NCBI GenBank assembly: GCA_045546695.1
Contig: JAZQDE010000049.1
Span: 1-64,000, forward strand
Reading direction: 5' to 3'
DNA length: 64,000 nt
From: SIG424 sp045546695
GTDB lineage: Bacteria; Bacillota; Clostridia; UBA1212; UBA1255
Below, in pieces: positions 45,128 to 53,939 of this stretch; positions within the stretch are counted from its first letter, which is position 1, and every line of letters starts with the position of its first letter. The notes beneath the pieces were generated by a model. It worked only from the letters and a program-made list of their open reading frames with translations, was not told the origin of the DNA and searched no databases. Position numbers and translations under genes: made by a program.

Positions 45128-48118
45128 TTATTTTATGTTAACTTTGAATGTTCTTGCGCTACCATTATCATCCATTTCAACCACGAATGAATAGCTGTAC
45201 GTGCCGTCTTCGTTGTAGTCAATCTGATGTCCGTCAAAATCTTTTTCATTGATTACATATTCTGTCCAGCCAGATCCTGTTTTTTCCTGGATAGAAATGC
45301 CTGACATTGATGTTATGCCGTCGATTCTTACGGTGAATCTGTTGCGTCCGCCGGAGAGCGTAAACTCAGCCGCGTTGTTGTCAGCCTTAACAATCGGAAT
45401 ATATGTATCTTCAACAACTGTGCCTGTCTGTGCCGTAATCTTCAGCTTGTTGAAAACTGAGTCTTGTCTTACATACTGAACGTTGCTGTCATCTGTATCT
45501 GTACCTGTTCCCCACGGCACCAGAATGAAGTCGAGTCTGATGTAGTCACCTTTTTTGAATTTAACAGTATCTTCCATGAGTGACAAGTCACCATAGTTCA
45601 GGTTGCCGTTAAATGCATTACGGAAAGCAAAGTCGCCATTCCATTTTTCACCGCCGATTACGATATCGTAATCCACCATAATGTAGGCAAAGTTCATGAT
45701 ATTTGTATTGGCGTTGTTAAGTCCGTAGTATGTGAAATACGGTGCCTTGTTGCCAATATTTAACAGTTCGTATGCGCCGTCTGTCTTTGTGGTGCGTTTG
45801 TTTACGGGGTTGCCGTTTTCATCAGTATATCCGACATAGTCAAAATTCTCTGCCCTGCCGTCGAAGCTGAATAACGTAAAGTTTGTTTTTACGTCTTCAA
45901 TTGTCAGATCTTTGAGGAAATTAAGATCCATTGTGTAGTATGTTCTGTTCTCGTCATCCTGCGGGAATTCAACGTGTCTTAACGTGTACTCGTATGAACC
46001 GCAATCTGAGATATAGTTGTAGTCCATATCTGCATATGTGTTTCCTGAAGACCTTATGTCTGTGTCCGTGTATTCAGCGGCGTACGTTATGTTGTCCTTT
46101 ACGTATGACGCAAAGCGCAGTCTGCCTACTGCGTTGAACTGTGGCTGTGATGCCCACATTGTTCCGCTGCAGCCTCTGAAATCAGGCAGTGTCCACTGGT
46201 CTTTGCCATATACAAAGTATGGCGCGATACAGTTCGATTCTGTTACACCTGTTGACAGGTGGTAATATGAAATGTGGAACTGGATTGATGATATTTGTTT
46301 GAGTGGGAATTTACCCCAGTTCTGGTACAGGTGGTGAATTGAGTAATTAAGCGTCTGTCCTGCAGATATTTTCAGCGGAATGAAGCTGTCGCCGTATCCT
46401 GTGTCTGCAGGCTCGTAGAAGGGCTCTTCTTTTTCACCGGAGAAATTCTTGCAGACCTGAGGGTTGATAGGTGTCAGCAGGCCGTTTGAATCTACGACTG
46501 CTGCGCCTTCGAGTGCTCCTGTTATACTGTTCGTCCAGATGTACATGTTGCGGTCAACGCCTGTGTCGTTCGTGATTGACACGTCTGCTGTGTAGTATTC
46601 ATTTCTGTTCTTGTACGCTACGTTGAAGTCTGAGCCGCCCATTTTTATATGATACGAACCTCTGTATGGGTCATATTCTATGTATTTTGCGCCTACTTTT
46701 CTTGCAGATTCTGCCGTAATCTGTGTAATAGGATTACGCTCGAGTTTTGCTTCTGCTGCAATGCCGTCAAACGAGTTTGTTTCGTCGTTATAAATGCGGC
46801 TTCCGATTGTGAGTATTCTCTTGTTGTATTCTATTTCCTGTCTGATAACGAGGTACTCGCCTTCCGGCTGTGCTGTTACGTTGTATTCGATTTCGTCTTT
46901 AGGAATAATAAAACCTATAACGCCTGCATATTTTACGCTGGCAGCTACGTATTCCGGCTCGCCGTTTTCATCGAATGACACTTTGTAATCGAGTACGTTT
47001 TCGAGTGGAATTTTGAGTTCGATGCCGTAGGTTTCAAATTCTGTAAGCGCATCACCAATTCTGCTTTTTACAAGGCGATATTCCTGATGTACTTTATCAG
47101 AATATACGTGGAAAGTCTTGTCGAGTTTGTATATAGGTGTGCTGACTTCTTTACCGATTACCTTAATACTCTTTATTGTAAATGTATCGCCTACTTTTTG
47201 GCCAAAGTCAAATCTTACACCTACGAGGCCTTCTTTAGCGCCTTTTATTGACGACAGGTCTATTCTGTATGTGCGGTCTGTACCGTCTGATACAATACCA
47301 AAGGAGAGGCGCTGTTCTGCGTTGAAGCCTTTACCTGATGTTGTCGCGATGAAAAGTTCAGCATTAGAGGTCTGACCGACTGAGTTGATTGTAACTTCGA
47401 TGTGTGTTGATGCTTCGCCGGCAACTTCAAAGTTGTTAAGACAGCAGTATGGGTCGTGTGTGTCTGTTGCTTTGATTGTTACTGTTCCGTTTTTGTATTC
47501 CGGATTTGACATTTGGTTTACAGTCCATCCGGTATCAATTTTTAACTCTTCACTGCTTGTTATTTCATCCTGAAACTCACTTTCAGATATATCTTCGCCG
47601 AAGCCGAGTTCGCGGATATGTGTTTCGTAATAGTAGTAGCCCAGGCGTACTGTGTTCATTCTTGCGTACGTTGGTGAATAAGCTGACGAGTATACTGTGC
47701 CATCTTTACCTTTGAGGTATACGTCAAGTGTATCGTGTGCGTATGAGATGCCGTCTTTGTTTGCTATATCCCTGACGCTTAATTTATCTGTTGTGTCCAT
47801 CGTATGCACAAGGCTCATATCTGTGTTTACGAGTGCATAGTAGTGTCTTGTAGGATCTGCATAGAAGCCCTGTACTGTGTTTTCAAGGCTACTTGAGTAG
47901 GCAAAACTTGCAGACAGTGGGCTGTCGTTATTTATTTCATGTGCGCCCGGCTCTATCGCCTTTATGCCGAAGCTCAACGGATCGTCAGGAATGTTGTTTT
48001 CCGGCTTCTTTTTGTCGTTGTCTGTCGTTTTGCACGCTACCATTGATAATACTATTGTAGCTAATACGGCGATTGCAACGATTGATAAACATATTTTCAT
48101 CATTTTTGTAATGCGCAT
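45128..48118 (-). CDS. Large secreted lipoprotein of unknown function (996 residues)
   Basis: The signal peptide with lipobox (SMVACK) anchors about 970 external residues. The chain is almost entirely beta-rich with many Tyr/Asn/Gly turns. Residues about 185-330 look like a carbohydrate-binding-type sandwich (YKNGTVTIKATDTHDPYC, VGVRFDFGQKVGDTFTIKSI). A middle region (about 340-620) resembles the large beta scaffold of sugar-acting enzymes (YNVTAQPEGEYLVIRQEIEY). A late segment has DQWTLPDFRGCSGTMW, and the last 90 residues look like an Ig-type domain. I recognise no catalytic motif. A GTG at 48127 lies inside the ribosome site AGGTAGG; the ATG at 48118 is chosen. A strong promoter and an 18-bp palindrome lie upstream. 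Confidence 0.7.
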   Translation of the reverse strand: MRITKMMKICLSIVAIAVLATIVLSMVACKTTDNDKKKPENNIPDDPLSFGIKAIEPGAHEINNDSPLSASFAYSSSLENTVQGFYADPTRHYYALVNTDMSLVHTMDTTDKLSVRDIANKDGISYAHDTLDVYLKGKDGTVYSSAYSPTYARMNTVRLGYYYYETHIRELGFGEDISESEFQDEITSSEELKIDTGWTVNQMSNPEYKNGTVTIKATDTHDPYCCLNNFEVAGEASTHIEVTINSVGQTSNAELFIATTSGKGFNAEQRLSFGIVSDGTDRTYRIDLSSIKGAKEGLVGVRFDFGQKVGDTFTIKSIKVIGKEVSTPIYKLDKTFHVYSDKVHQEYRLVKSRIGDALTEFETYGIELKIPLENVLDYKVSFDENGEPEYVAASVKYAGVIGFIIPKDEIEYNVTAQPEGEYLVIRQEIEYNKRILTIGSRIYNDETNSFDGIAAEAKLERNPITQITAESARKVGAKYIEYDPYRGSYHIKMGGSDFNVAYKNRNEYYTADVSITNDTGVDRNMYIWTNSITGALEGAAVVDSNGLLTPINPQVCKNFSGEKEEPFYEPADTGYGDSFIPLKISAGQTLNYSIHHLYQNWGKFPLKQISSIQFHISYYHLSTGVTESNCIAPYFVYGKDQWTLPDFRGCSGTMWASQPQFNAVGRLRFASYVKDNITYAAEYTDTDIRSSGNTYADMDYNYISDCGSYEYTLRHVEFPQDDENRTYYTMDLNFLKDLTIEDVKTNFTLFSFDGRAENFDYVGYTDENGNPVNKRTTKTDGAYELLNIGNKAPYFTYYGLNNANTNIMNFAYIMVDYDIVIGGEKWNGDFAFRNAFNGNLNYGDLSLMEDTVKFKKGDYIRLDFILVPWGTGTDTDDSNVQYVRQDSVFNKLKITAQTGTVVEDTYIPIVKADNNAAEFTLSGGRNRFTVRIDGITSMSGISIQEKTGSGWTEYVINEKDFDGHQIDYNEDGTYSYSFVVEMDDNGSARTFKVNIK

Positions 48119-48160
48119 AAGAAACACCTACCTTGATTTGTTACGTAATTGTTAACATTG

Positions 48161-48190
48161 ATTTTACTATAGTCCCCGTTTATATGTCAA
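48161..48190 (-). promoter_or_regulatory. Promoter of the large lipoprotein gene
   Basis: Minus strand TTGACA (48190-48185), an 18-nt spacer, TAAAAT (48166-48161). Confidence 0.7.
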
Positions 48191-48195
48191 GGTGA

Positions 48196-48213
48196 GTATT
48201 TCCCGGGAAATAC
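48196..48213. repeat. Perfect 18-bp palindrome, possible operator
   Basis: GTATTTCCCGGGAAATAC is a perfect inverted repeat without spacer. It lies six bases upstream of the -35 box of the lipoprotein promoter and immediately before the first ATG of the plus-strand nuclease-like gene, so a dimeric regulator bound here could act on both. Confidence 0.65.
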
Positions 48214-49404
48214 ATGATTATTTTGCTTTTTACGCTGTCTTGTAATAGAATTGTTGCCATGGCCATATTTTTTGATTTACCTGACAGCCGGAATGCAATT
48301 GATGATGTGTACGCGCTTTTGCGTGCGCAGCTTCTTTCTGCAGCAAAGACCAGCTTCCGGATTACTTCGTTGCTTAAAGGGATGGTTGATCCCGGTCAAA
48401 TTCGTTTTTACAAAAAATATGTGAAGTACAAGCCTAAAGGCTCTCAGACTACCCGTGTTTATGAATATAACAGTCATTATTTGCGTTATAGTGAAAATGT
48501 TGTTGACAAAAAAGGTAATATCAGGACTCGTTATTTTACGCGTATTCTGCCGAATGAGGAGTACGAGAAGATTCAGCGGGATAGTAATCTGTTCAGGTAT
48601 CTTTCAGTGGCGCGTGAATGCGTGAATAATATTCTCGACAGGACAAAAGCGCTTCTCTTGTCTTCTTTTTATTATAATCCAAACGATTATCCCGACATTG
48701 ATTCTGAAATATCACTTGCTGTGTGTGCGGAAAAGGATTCTGAGGACTCCCGCCGCTGGCATATTGAGAACAGAGTTTGTTATTCGCCTGAAAAATATAA
48801 ATGTATTGATTTGCATTCTCTACCTTTTATGTCGCGGGGTGAGTTATTGCTTTATGAGGCATTTGCTCATTGTGGCTTATCTCCAAAATATGAAGCTCCT
48901 TTGCAAATTTCCGGTCCGCGCCACGCCGGCAAGACTTATTATCCTGACTTTACATGCGAGTGCAATGGTAAGACGTATTATTTTGAATATTTCGGCATGA
49001 TGAATGACCCTGCATATTTTGCAGACGCCTGTCGTAAGATTGAAGATTATACGAGACATGGTCTTGTACCCGGACACAACTTTATTGCTTTTTGTTCTGG
49101 TGATTCAAGTGCTATCAATCTTGAAGTTGTAGTTAAAGTTTTGCAAAAAATCGTATCAGGTCAATCTCTACTTGAGAAGGATAATTATATTTCTATGCCA
49201 GGTATAGTGCGTCTTGACTCTATTTCCTCGTGGTCTTTACCGCAAGATCTTTGCAATATAATTGCAGAAGAATCAAAGAGGTTCATTCCCAAAAAACACA
49301 AGACAAAGTCTCGTCAGCGCAATATTAAGACGGAAAAACGCGAAAATCCTGTTTTATCGACGCCTGATGAGTATAGTGATGTCATTTTAAAAATTGAAGA
49401 ATAG
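48214..49404 (+). CDS. Predicted PD-(D/E)XK nuclease-fold protein
   Basis: A 396-residue cytoplasmic protein. The C-terminal half shows the nuclease-fold order: a glutamate helix in SRGELLLYEAFAHCGL, then YYPDFTCECNGKTYYFEYFGMM, where the aspartate of YPDF and the glutamate of FEYF take the D...ExX positions, followed by a long amphipathic helix and a beta-strand NFIAFCSGD. The usual lysine is not obvious (E-Y-F instead of E-x-K), as in several divergent members. The N-terminal part is helical and basic with a lysine/tyrosine-rich stretch (KKYVKYKPKGSQTTRVYEY). The first ATG (48214) has no good ribosome site; the ATG at 48259 (MAIFFDLPD) is an alternative. It is isolated on the plus strand and followed by the palindrome array. 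The target is unknown. Confidence 0.6.
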   Translation: MIILLFTLSCNRIVAMAIFFDLPDSRNAIDDVYALLRAQLLSAAKTSFRITSLLKGMVDPGQIRFYKKYVKYKPKGSQTTRVYEYNSHYLRYSENVVDKKGNIRTRYFTRILPNEEYEKIQRDSNLFRYLSVARECVNNILDRTKALLLSSFYYNPNDYPDIDSEISLAVCAEKDSEDSRRWHIENRVCYSPEKYKCIDLHSLPFMSRGELLLYEAFAHCGLSPKYEAPLQISGPRHAGKTYYPDFTCECNGKTYYFEYFGMMNDPAYFADACRKIEDYTRHGLVPGHNFIAFCSGDSSAINLEVVVKVLQKIVSGQSLLEKDNYISMPGIVRLDSISSWSLPQDLCNIIAEESKRFIPKKHKTKSRQRNIKTEKRENPVLSTPDEYSDVILKIEE

Positions 49405-49486
49405 TCAATTTTCTGCCCTTTTGCCCTCTTGCTGCCATTTTTTGGCAATTTGACGTCTGCCAGGGCCTTTCACCCTTGCTTCCTCC

Positions 49487-49526
49487 CGGTTTTGCAAATA
49501 GTTCCCCGCCTTCATTTGCAAAACCG
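49487..49526. repeat. 40-nt palindromic repeat, copy 1
   Basis: Arms CGGTTTTGCAAAT and ATTTGCAAAACCG (perfect 13-bp inverted repeat) around a 14-nt centre. Confidence 0.85.
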
Positions 49527-49561
49527 CAAGTGAGAGATAGCCCTTTTTGCCTGCTCTACCT

Positions 49562-49601
49562 CGGTTTTGCAAATAATTTGCCGCTTTCATTTGCAAAACG
49601 G
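49562..49601. repeat. 40-nt palindromic repeat, copy 2
   Basis: The same arms, with one mismatch in the right arm (AAAACGG). It starts exactly 75 nt after copy 1, with a unique 35-nt sequence between. Confidence 0.85.
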
Positions 49602-49635
49602 CATAGCGTAATGGCCGACCTTGCACCTGATGCCC

Positions 49636-49675
49636 CGGTTTTGCAAATAATTTGCCATTTTCATTTGCAAAACCG
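49636..49675. repeat. 40-nt palindromic repeat, copy 3
   Basis: Perfect arms again; it starts 74 nt after copy 2, with a unique 34-nt sequence between. The centre differs from copy 2 in only a few bases. Confidence 0.85.
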
Positions 49676-49691
49676 AGATGATAAACAGCGT

Positions 49692-49725
49692 AAAAAAGGC
49701 CGGTTTTGCAAATGCAAAACCGGCC
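49692..49725 (-). terminator. Terminator of the glycan operon
   Basis: A 12-bp perfect stem GGCCGGTTTTGC / GCAAAACCGGCC with a four-base loop (49698-49725), followed on the minus strand by six T. Its core is the same GGTTTTGCAAAT sequence as the neighbouring palindromic repeats. Confidence 0.9.
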
Positions 49726-49749
49726 GCGGTTAAACTTGGCTCAGCAGGC

Positions 49750-51078
49750 TCAGTCAACTAATTTAGCGGGCACATAGCCTGAAGTCTTGAATGTAGTATT
49801 CTTGAATTTATATGCTGTATTAATTGTATTGCCATCTTCATTGCTGTCTATAACACATGGCAGCACACCGATATCAACGCCTGCTGCCGGAGCAAATGCA
49901 GTGGTATCAATTTTACCCTCTTTAAGCTGCATTTCAGACCACGGAATAAATGCCTCAATGATGTAGCTTGAACTGCCTGATGTGTGGCCTGCGGCTTTCG
50001 CTGTTACCTTGTCAGATATAATACCCTCTTTATAATTATTACGATAGGTTACAACACTGCCATCTTCTTTCGCGCCAAAAGTGAAGAATATTCCGTCAGT
50101 ATAATTGCCTGTCATCAGATAGCCCGGATTAAAAGCAATCTGCACACAGTCTGCGCCAACCCATGATTCCTTATCGCCACGATAGCCTGGGGTTGAATCA
50201 GTCACTTCCGCAGCGTAATAGAAGCCGCTGTCGTCCCACGACATATAAATTGTAGTCTTGTTGTTTCCGATAGCACTACCTACCCACGGAGAACAAGAGC
50301 TTTTGTCCATAACGTATGATGTCTTGTATTCGCCGTCTGCAATTGCAGCGTCAACCGTTGCTGTTCCACGATGGATTTCAAAAGAAATACCGATATCTGG
50401 TGTTGCAACAGGAGCCAACGGGTCATCGTTGTCATCATCAGGATAATCTTTGTCGAGCATCAGGTCATTCGGTCTGTATGCATACATAAAGCCCGTAATC
50501 GGCTCTAAAAATGGTTGCTCACCAGCATTATACTCTGTACCTTTATTACATTGAATTCTTGCATCACTGCCCGCGTCATATCTGAGGAAAGTACCATCTT
50601 CATTCATTGAGCTTGCACACATAAACGTATGCGCAGGTTTATAATCAGCATTAGGATTTACAAAAACAATATCTCCTGCCTGAAGTTCTTCAAGATTCTC
50701 AATCTTTTCAAAGCCCTGAGACTCGCACCATCCGGGAAGCGCCCATACGGTTACGCCCTGTGTATACGGCTGGTCTGTATATCCTACACGATATAAAATC
50801 CAGTCGACAAGTCTGTCGCAGCTAACCTTTTTTTCGGAAGGATCAATAGCCTTCTCGGGGTCAAGATGTTCCCAGTTTATAGCAGGGTTAATTCTTGCAT
50901 CACCATAAACAAAGTCATTATCACGAATAAAATCAGCAACAACCTGCGCCTCTTTCATAAGATGTTCACGCAAGGTCATTCCACCCTCTTCACCATCATC
51001 GCCTTCTTTACAAGATACTCCCGCAAAAGCCAGCATAAACACCAGCAAAAGCGACAAAACTCTGACAAAATTTCTCAT
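49750..51078 (-). CDS. Lipoprotein with NlpC/P60- or CHAP-like peptidase domain and CBM9-like domain
   Basis: A 442-residue secreted lipoprotein (lipobox AGVSCKE). Residues about 40-205 look like a cysteine peptidase of the NlpC/P60/CHAP clan: KKVSCDRLVDWILYRVGY with the nucleophile position, LQAGDIVFVNP, and PAHTFMCAS with the histidine, ending GFMYAYRP. Residues about 225-442 resemble a family-9 carbohydrate-binding module (IHRGTATVDAAIADGEYKTS, DDSGFYYAAEVTDSTPGY, YIIEAFIPWSEM). This suggests cell-wall or glycopeptide cleavage held on a glycan. It is the last gene of the operon starting at 53901, 15 bases after the GH99-like gene. Confidence 0.72.
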   Translation of the reverse strand: MRNFVRVLSLLLVFMLAFAGVSCKEGDDGEEGGMTLREHLMKEAQVVADFIRDNDFVYGDARINPAINWEHLDPEKAIDPSEKKVSCDRLVDWILYRVGYTDQPYTQGVTVWALPGWCESQGFEKIENLEELQAGDIVFVNPNADYKPAHTFMCASSMNEDGTFLRYDAGSDARIQCNKGTEYNAGEQPFLEPITGFMYAYRPNDLMLDKDYPDDDNDDPLAPVATPDIGISFEIHRGTATVDAAIADGEYKTSYVMDKSSCSPWVGSAIGNNKTTIYMSWDDSGFYYAAEVTDSTPGYRGDKESWVGADCVQIAFNPGYLMTGNYTDGIFFTFGAKEDGSVVTYRNNYKEGIISDKVTAKAAGHTSGSSSYIIEAFIPWSEMQLKEGKIDTTAFAPAAGVDIGVLPCVIDSNEDGNTINTAYKFKNTTFKTSGYVPAKLVD

Positions 51079-51092
51079 AATATACCTCCTTG

Positions 51093-52307
51093 TTATTTAT
51101 CATACAAAGCAGGACACTCAAGTCCGGACTTATAATAACGAATATACTCACAAAGCCATTTATAATACTTATCACCATGGCCGCCCTTCATAGGCTCAAT
51201 ATCGCGGCTGTATTCCTGATTGAAGTTGTCGGTGAAAATATAACCGACACCATCGACCTTATAAAGCTGCGCACACCATTCATTCCACCATGTAACAGTA
51301 ACAATTTTGGGATGATGCTCAAAAGCCGTCTTCCACTGCTCGTTCCAGAATCTGCCACCGTCACGGCCGTGGGCAGTCGGCAGAGACATATATGTTTCCT
51401 GCGTTGCGACAGCAGCACAAACGTGCTCGGGATTACCATCAGCGTCATAAGCAACAGTATTCGAATTGTTTACTTCAAGGTACGACCACTGATTTTCATA
51501 AACAACACTCTGAAGTCCGTACATGCCCTTAATCTTGAAATAATCATTTTCGACAAAATCATAGCGCCAGTCAAGAAGCAGAGGCTTTGAGTCCCAATAT
51601 ACGAAACAATCCTGCCACTTTTCAACGCCATAAAAAAACTTTTCAAGGAATCTGTACATGCTATCAGAGCTCACCCAATACACAACGTACGGAGTTCCCA
51701 GACCTTCTGCACGCATCTGCATAATAGTATCAAGCAAAGCCACAGACGGGTTGTAAATATATTGATTCCATGCCGACTGACCGGGCGAATAAGCACCGGC
51801 AGAAGCATACGTATAGTCAAGAATAATAAAATCAACGCCGGCGTTATAAAGGAGCGTCATGTTGTTTCTTATAGCGGCAGTGTCAGTGCTTCTGTAGTAC
51901 CCTTGCGCAGGCTCAGACCAGTAGTGGAACTTTGTAACGCGATTATACTGCTTATTCTCATCACCAAAGCCATACTCCTTGCTAAAGCCATACTTTGCAG
52001 TCATTTCTTCAACGTTGCAAACATCAGTAATCGGGCCCGTACCTGAGCCGTTAATCGCATCGAACCACATAGAATAACAAATACTTACAAGGTCCTTTTT
52101 ATCTGTAATATCAAGGCCCAGTGTGTGACCGGGCAACGCTTCTGCTTTCACAACAATCTCCCCTTCTACTATCTCAGTTGTATAATTGACGCGACCTTCG
52201 CCAAATTTACCTTCAGGAACACTCCATGTCGGCTCCGGTTCAGGCGTGCATGCAAACATCCCGATTGCAAAACAAATCATAATAAGTAATAATATCGCTC
52301 TTTTCAT
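51093..52307 (-). CDS. GH99/GH71-like secreted glycosidase lipoprotein
   Basis: A 404-residue lipoprotein (lipobox GMFACTP). The barrel carries YYRSTDTAAIRNNMTLLYNA, GVDFIILDYTYAS, TPYVVYWVSSDS, KPLLLDWRYDFV and TVTWWNEWCAQLY; the last resembles the WNEW motif of GH99/WbsX-like and GH71-like endo-acting enzymes. The substrate is unknown; mannan- or glucan-type polymers are possible. The start follows GGAGGGG and overlaps the GH127-like stop by ATGA, so expression is coupled. Confidence 0.65.
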   Translation of the reverse strand: MKRAILLLIMICFAIGMFACTPEPEPTWSVPEGKFGEGRVNYTTEIVEGEIVVKAEALPGHTLGLDITDKKDLVSICYSMWFDAINGSGTGPITDVCNVEEMTAKYGFSKEYGFGDENKQYNRVTKFHYWSEPAQGYYRSTDTAAIRNNMTLLYNAGVDFIILDYTYASAGAYSPGQSAWNQYIYNPSVALLDTIMQMRAEGLGTPYVVYWVSSDSMYRFLEKFFYGVEKWQDCFVYWDSKPLLLDWRYDFVENDYFKIKGMYGLQSVVYENQWSYLEVNNSNTVAYDADGNPEHVCAAVATQETYMSLPTAHGRDGGRFWNEQWKTAFEHHPKIVTVTWWNEWCAQLYKVDGVGYIFTDNFNQEYSRDIEPMKGGHGDKYYKWLCEYIRYYKSGLECPALYDK

Positions 52308-53602
52308 GTTTCCCCTCCAACGTCAAATAAAATCTTCTGTCTGACTTCAGTCGCCTGTTCTTCTGTCAACTTCCATAAATTAACAATCGGCATCAGGTCG
52401 TATCCGTCCACACTTGTAACCTCCGCCGGATAGTCATCCGGAAGACCGGTTACCTGCGCATAAATAATATCTCCATCGGTGAAAAGATAACCATTTTTTG
52501 CCACATTGCCCTCTGTCTGTGCATAAAGCAGGTCGCAATTATCAGTGATATATTCAAGGCCCTCTGCAAATCTCATAGTACAGCAGAAAAACGCCTCGTA
52601 CATAAGAGTATGGGATTCGTGCTCAGCCTCCGGCAGAATTATAGTATCAGTACCGGCGCCACCATTAGGTCTTTGAGCCGTAGCAAGACCGTTATGGTAA
52701 ATTCTGGCAGCGATAACTCTGTATTTCTCGTCATTCCTGACCTTATACAATTCGCAAGAGAGCATCAATGAATCGACAATCGCACATGGCTCTGTCCACG
52801 TATCCGGTCTGCCCCACCAGTTAAGATTCTGGTAAGTCATCGTCATACCGCCACCATTGACATATAAATCCCAGATATTGTCAGCACCGTCAAGATATCT
52901 GACGTCGCCGGACAGTCTGTACATACGCATCATGCCACGCGCGGCAGTCAGCGTACAATGCGTCTGTACCTTAAGCGCCACCTTGTCAATTGCAAGGAAA
53001 ACATCAATCATTTCGTCGAGCAATTCCTTAATCCGTGCGTCTTTTAATATCTCATATGCATGTGAAAGGCCGTCGACAGACATAAATGCACAGCCGATAT
53101 CACTTGAAAGAATCCACTGCCCTATACAAAGCCCTGACGAGCCTGAAACGCCGCCCGTGTTTTCACCGGACCTGTTAATGGGATACGTGTGAAAACGGCC
53201 TTTAAGAGGCAGAAAAAGGTTCTCTACGATTTTCTGCACAGAAGCCTTGCTGTAGTCGTCACCGAATGCCATAAAATGGTTACAAAGACCGCGAAGAAGC
53301 CACGAGTGACCGGACAGTTGCTGTTCGTGTATTTTATCTGAAAAAACAGGCCCGAAGTAGCCACCGCTATTAAGGTGAGCATCCATGGCCTGCATCAACT
53401 TATCCATGCAAGGAATCTTTTCGCCGGACATATTGTAGTGGCAAACAAATGCGAGCAATGCCCTGCCCTCTTTGTCTGCATACCAGTCATAATCATCAGG
53501 CGCAAAAATATTATCAAACTGGTAATAATCACCTGTTTCAAGTCGTTTTCTGTTAAGAGCGACTCTTGCTTTTAAATCGTTTTCGTTAATATTTATTATC
53601 AT
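52304..53602 (-). CDS. GH127-like (DUF1680) glycosidase family protein
   Basis: About 432 residues without signal peptide, so probably cytoplasmic. The alpha/alpha-barrel shows QQLSGHSWLLRGLCNHFMAF, VQTHCTLTAARGMMRMYRLSG, WTEPCAIVDSLMLSCELYKV and EAFFCCTMRFAEGLEYI. The spacing of the Glu and the cysteine pair resembles the metal site of beta-L-arabinofuranosidases, but the protein is shorter than the 600-plus residues of classical GH127 and seems to lack the C-terminal beta domains. A TTG at 53626 lies further upstream; GGAG sits seven bases before the ATG at 53602, which overlaps the zinc-ribbon stop by ATGA. Confidence 0.6.
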   Translation of the reverse strand: MIININENDLKARVALNRKRLETGDYYQFDNIFAPDDYDWYADKEGRALLAFVCHYNMSGEKIPCMDKLMQAMDAHLNSGGYFGPVFSDKIHEQQLSGHSWLLRGLCNHFMAFGDDYSKASVQKIVENLFLPLKGRFHTYPINRSGENTGGVSGSSGLCIGQWILSSDIGCAFMSVDGLSHAYEILKDARIKELLDEMIDVFLAIDKVALKVQTHCTLTAARGMMRMYRLSGDVRYLDGADNIWDLYVNGGGMTMTYQNLNWWGRPDTWTEPCAIVDSLMLSCELYKVRNDEKYRVIAARIYHNGLATAQRPNGGAGTDTIILPEAEHESHTLMYEAFFCCTMRFAEGLEYITDNCDLLYAQTEGNVAKNGYLFTDGDIIYAQVTGLPDDYPAEVTSVDGYDLMPIVNLWKLTEEQATEVRQKILFDVGGET

Positions 53603-53901
53603 CTTTTCGCTCCACATCCTGCACAAAATTTGTCATCCGGTCCGAACTTTTTACCACATCGAGTACAAAAAGAAGCTGTACCCTGTGTCTGGGCGTTTGG
53701 TTCAGAGAAGACCTGTGCATTGATGGCGTATTTTTCGTTATGTCTCAAGGGAGTCTTACACTTAGGACAATATACAAAACCATCCGGAAACCATGGTCTG
53801 TAATCAAGGTGTGTGTCTTGATATTGAACCGCTATACCACAGCAATGACAAGTCTGGATATATGTGAGGCCACTGTGCCACTCTGCCCGTTTATATGACA
53901 T
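53599..53901 (-). CDS. Small double zinc-ribbon protein
   Basis: A 100-residue cytoplasmic protein with two metal-binding modules. The N-terminal one has THxCC (TCHCCGIAVQ) paired with YCPKCKTP; the C-terminal one is a classic zinc ribbon FCTRCGKKFGPDDKFCAGCG. The linker is Gln/Thr-rich. It has no DNA-binding helix, so it may act by protein contact. It is the first gene of the glycan operon and is coupled by ATGA to the GH127-like gene, which makes it a candidate accessory or regulatory factor. Confidence 0.75.
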   Translation of the reverse strand: MSYKRAEWHSGLTYIQTCHCCGIAVQYQDTHLDYRPWFPDGFVYCPKCKTPLRHNEKYAINAQVFSEPNAQTQGTASFCTRCGKKFGPDDKFCAGCGAKR

Positions 53902-53939
53902 TATTACGCCCTCCTGAATTTTTCAACTATATTTTTAAT

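Larger units (their letters stand above)
49405..49749. other. Intergenic region with palindrome array, no convincing gene
   Basis: This 345-base gap between convergent genes holds the three 40-nt palindromes and a terminator made from the same arm sequence. The first 80 bases are pyrimidine-rich with a small GCCA/TGGC hairpin. Short reading frames across it exist only because the 75-nt repeat period is divisible by three; they lack ribosome sites. Confidence 0.7.

Noticed and set aside
49405..49626. Minus-strand frame encoding a repeated 25-residue peptide
   Set aside because: It arises because the repeat period is 75 nt; the third copy is shifted by one base, there is no ribosome site, and it lies beyond the operon terminator.
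49487..49675. CRISPR array (40-nt repeats, 34-35-nt spacers)
   Set aside because: Only three repeats, their centres differ, each repeat is itself a nearly full palindrome, and no cas gene is in the window. The spacing alone is CRISPR-like.
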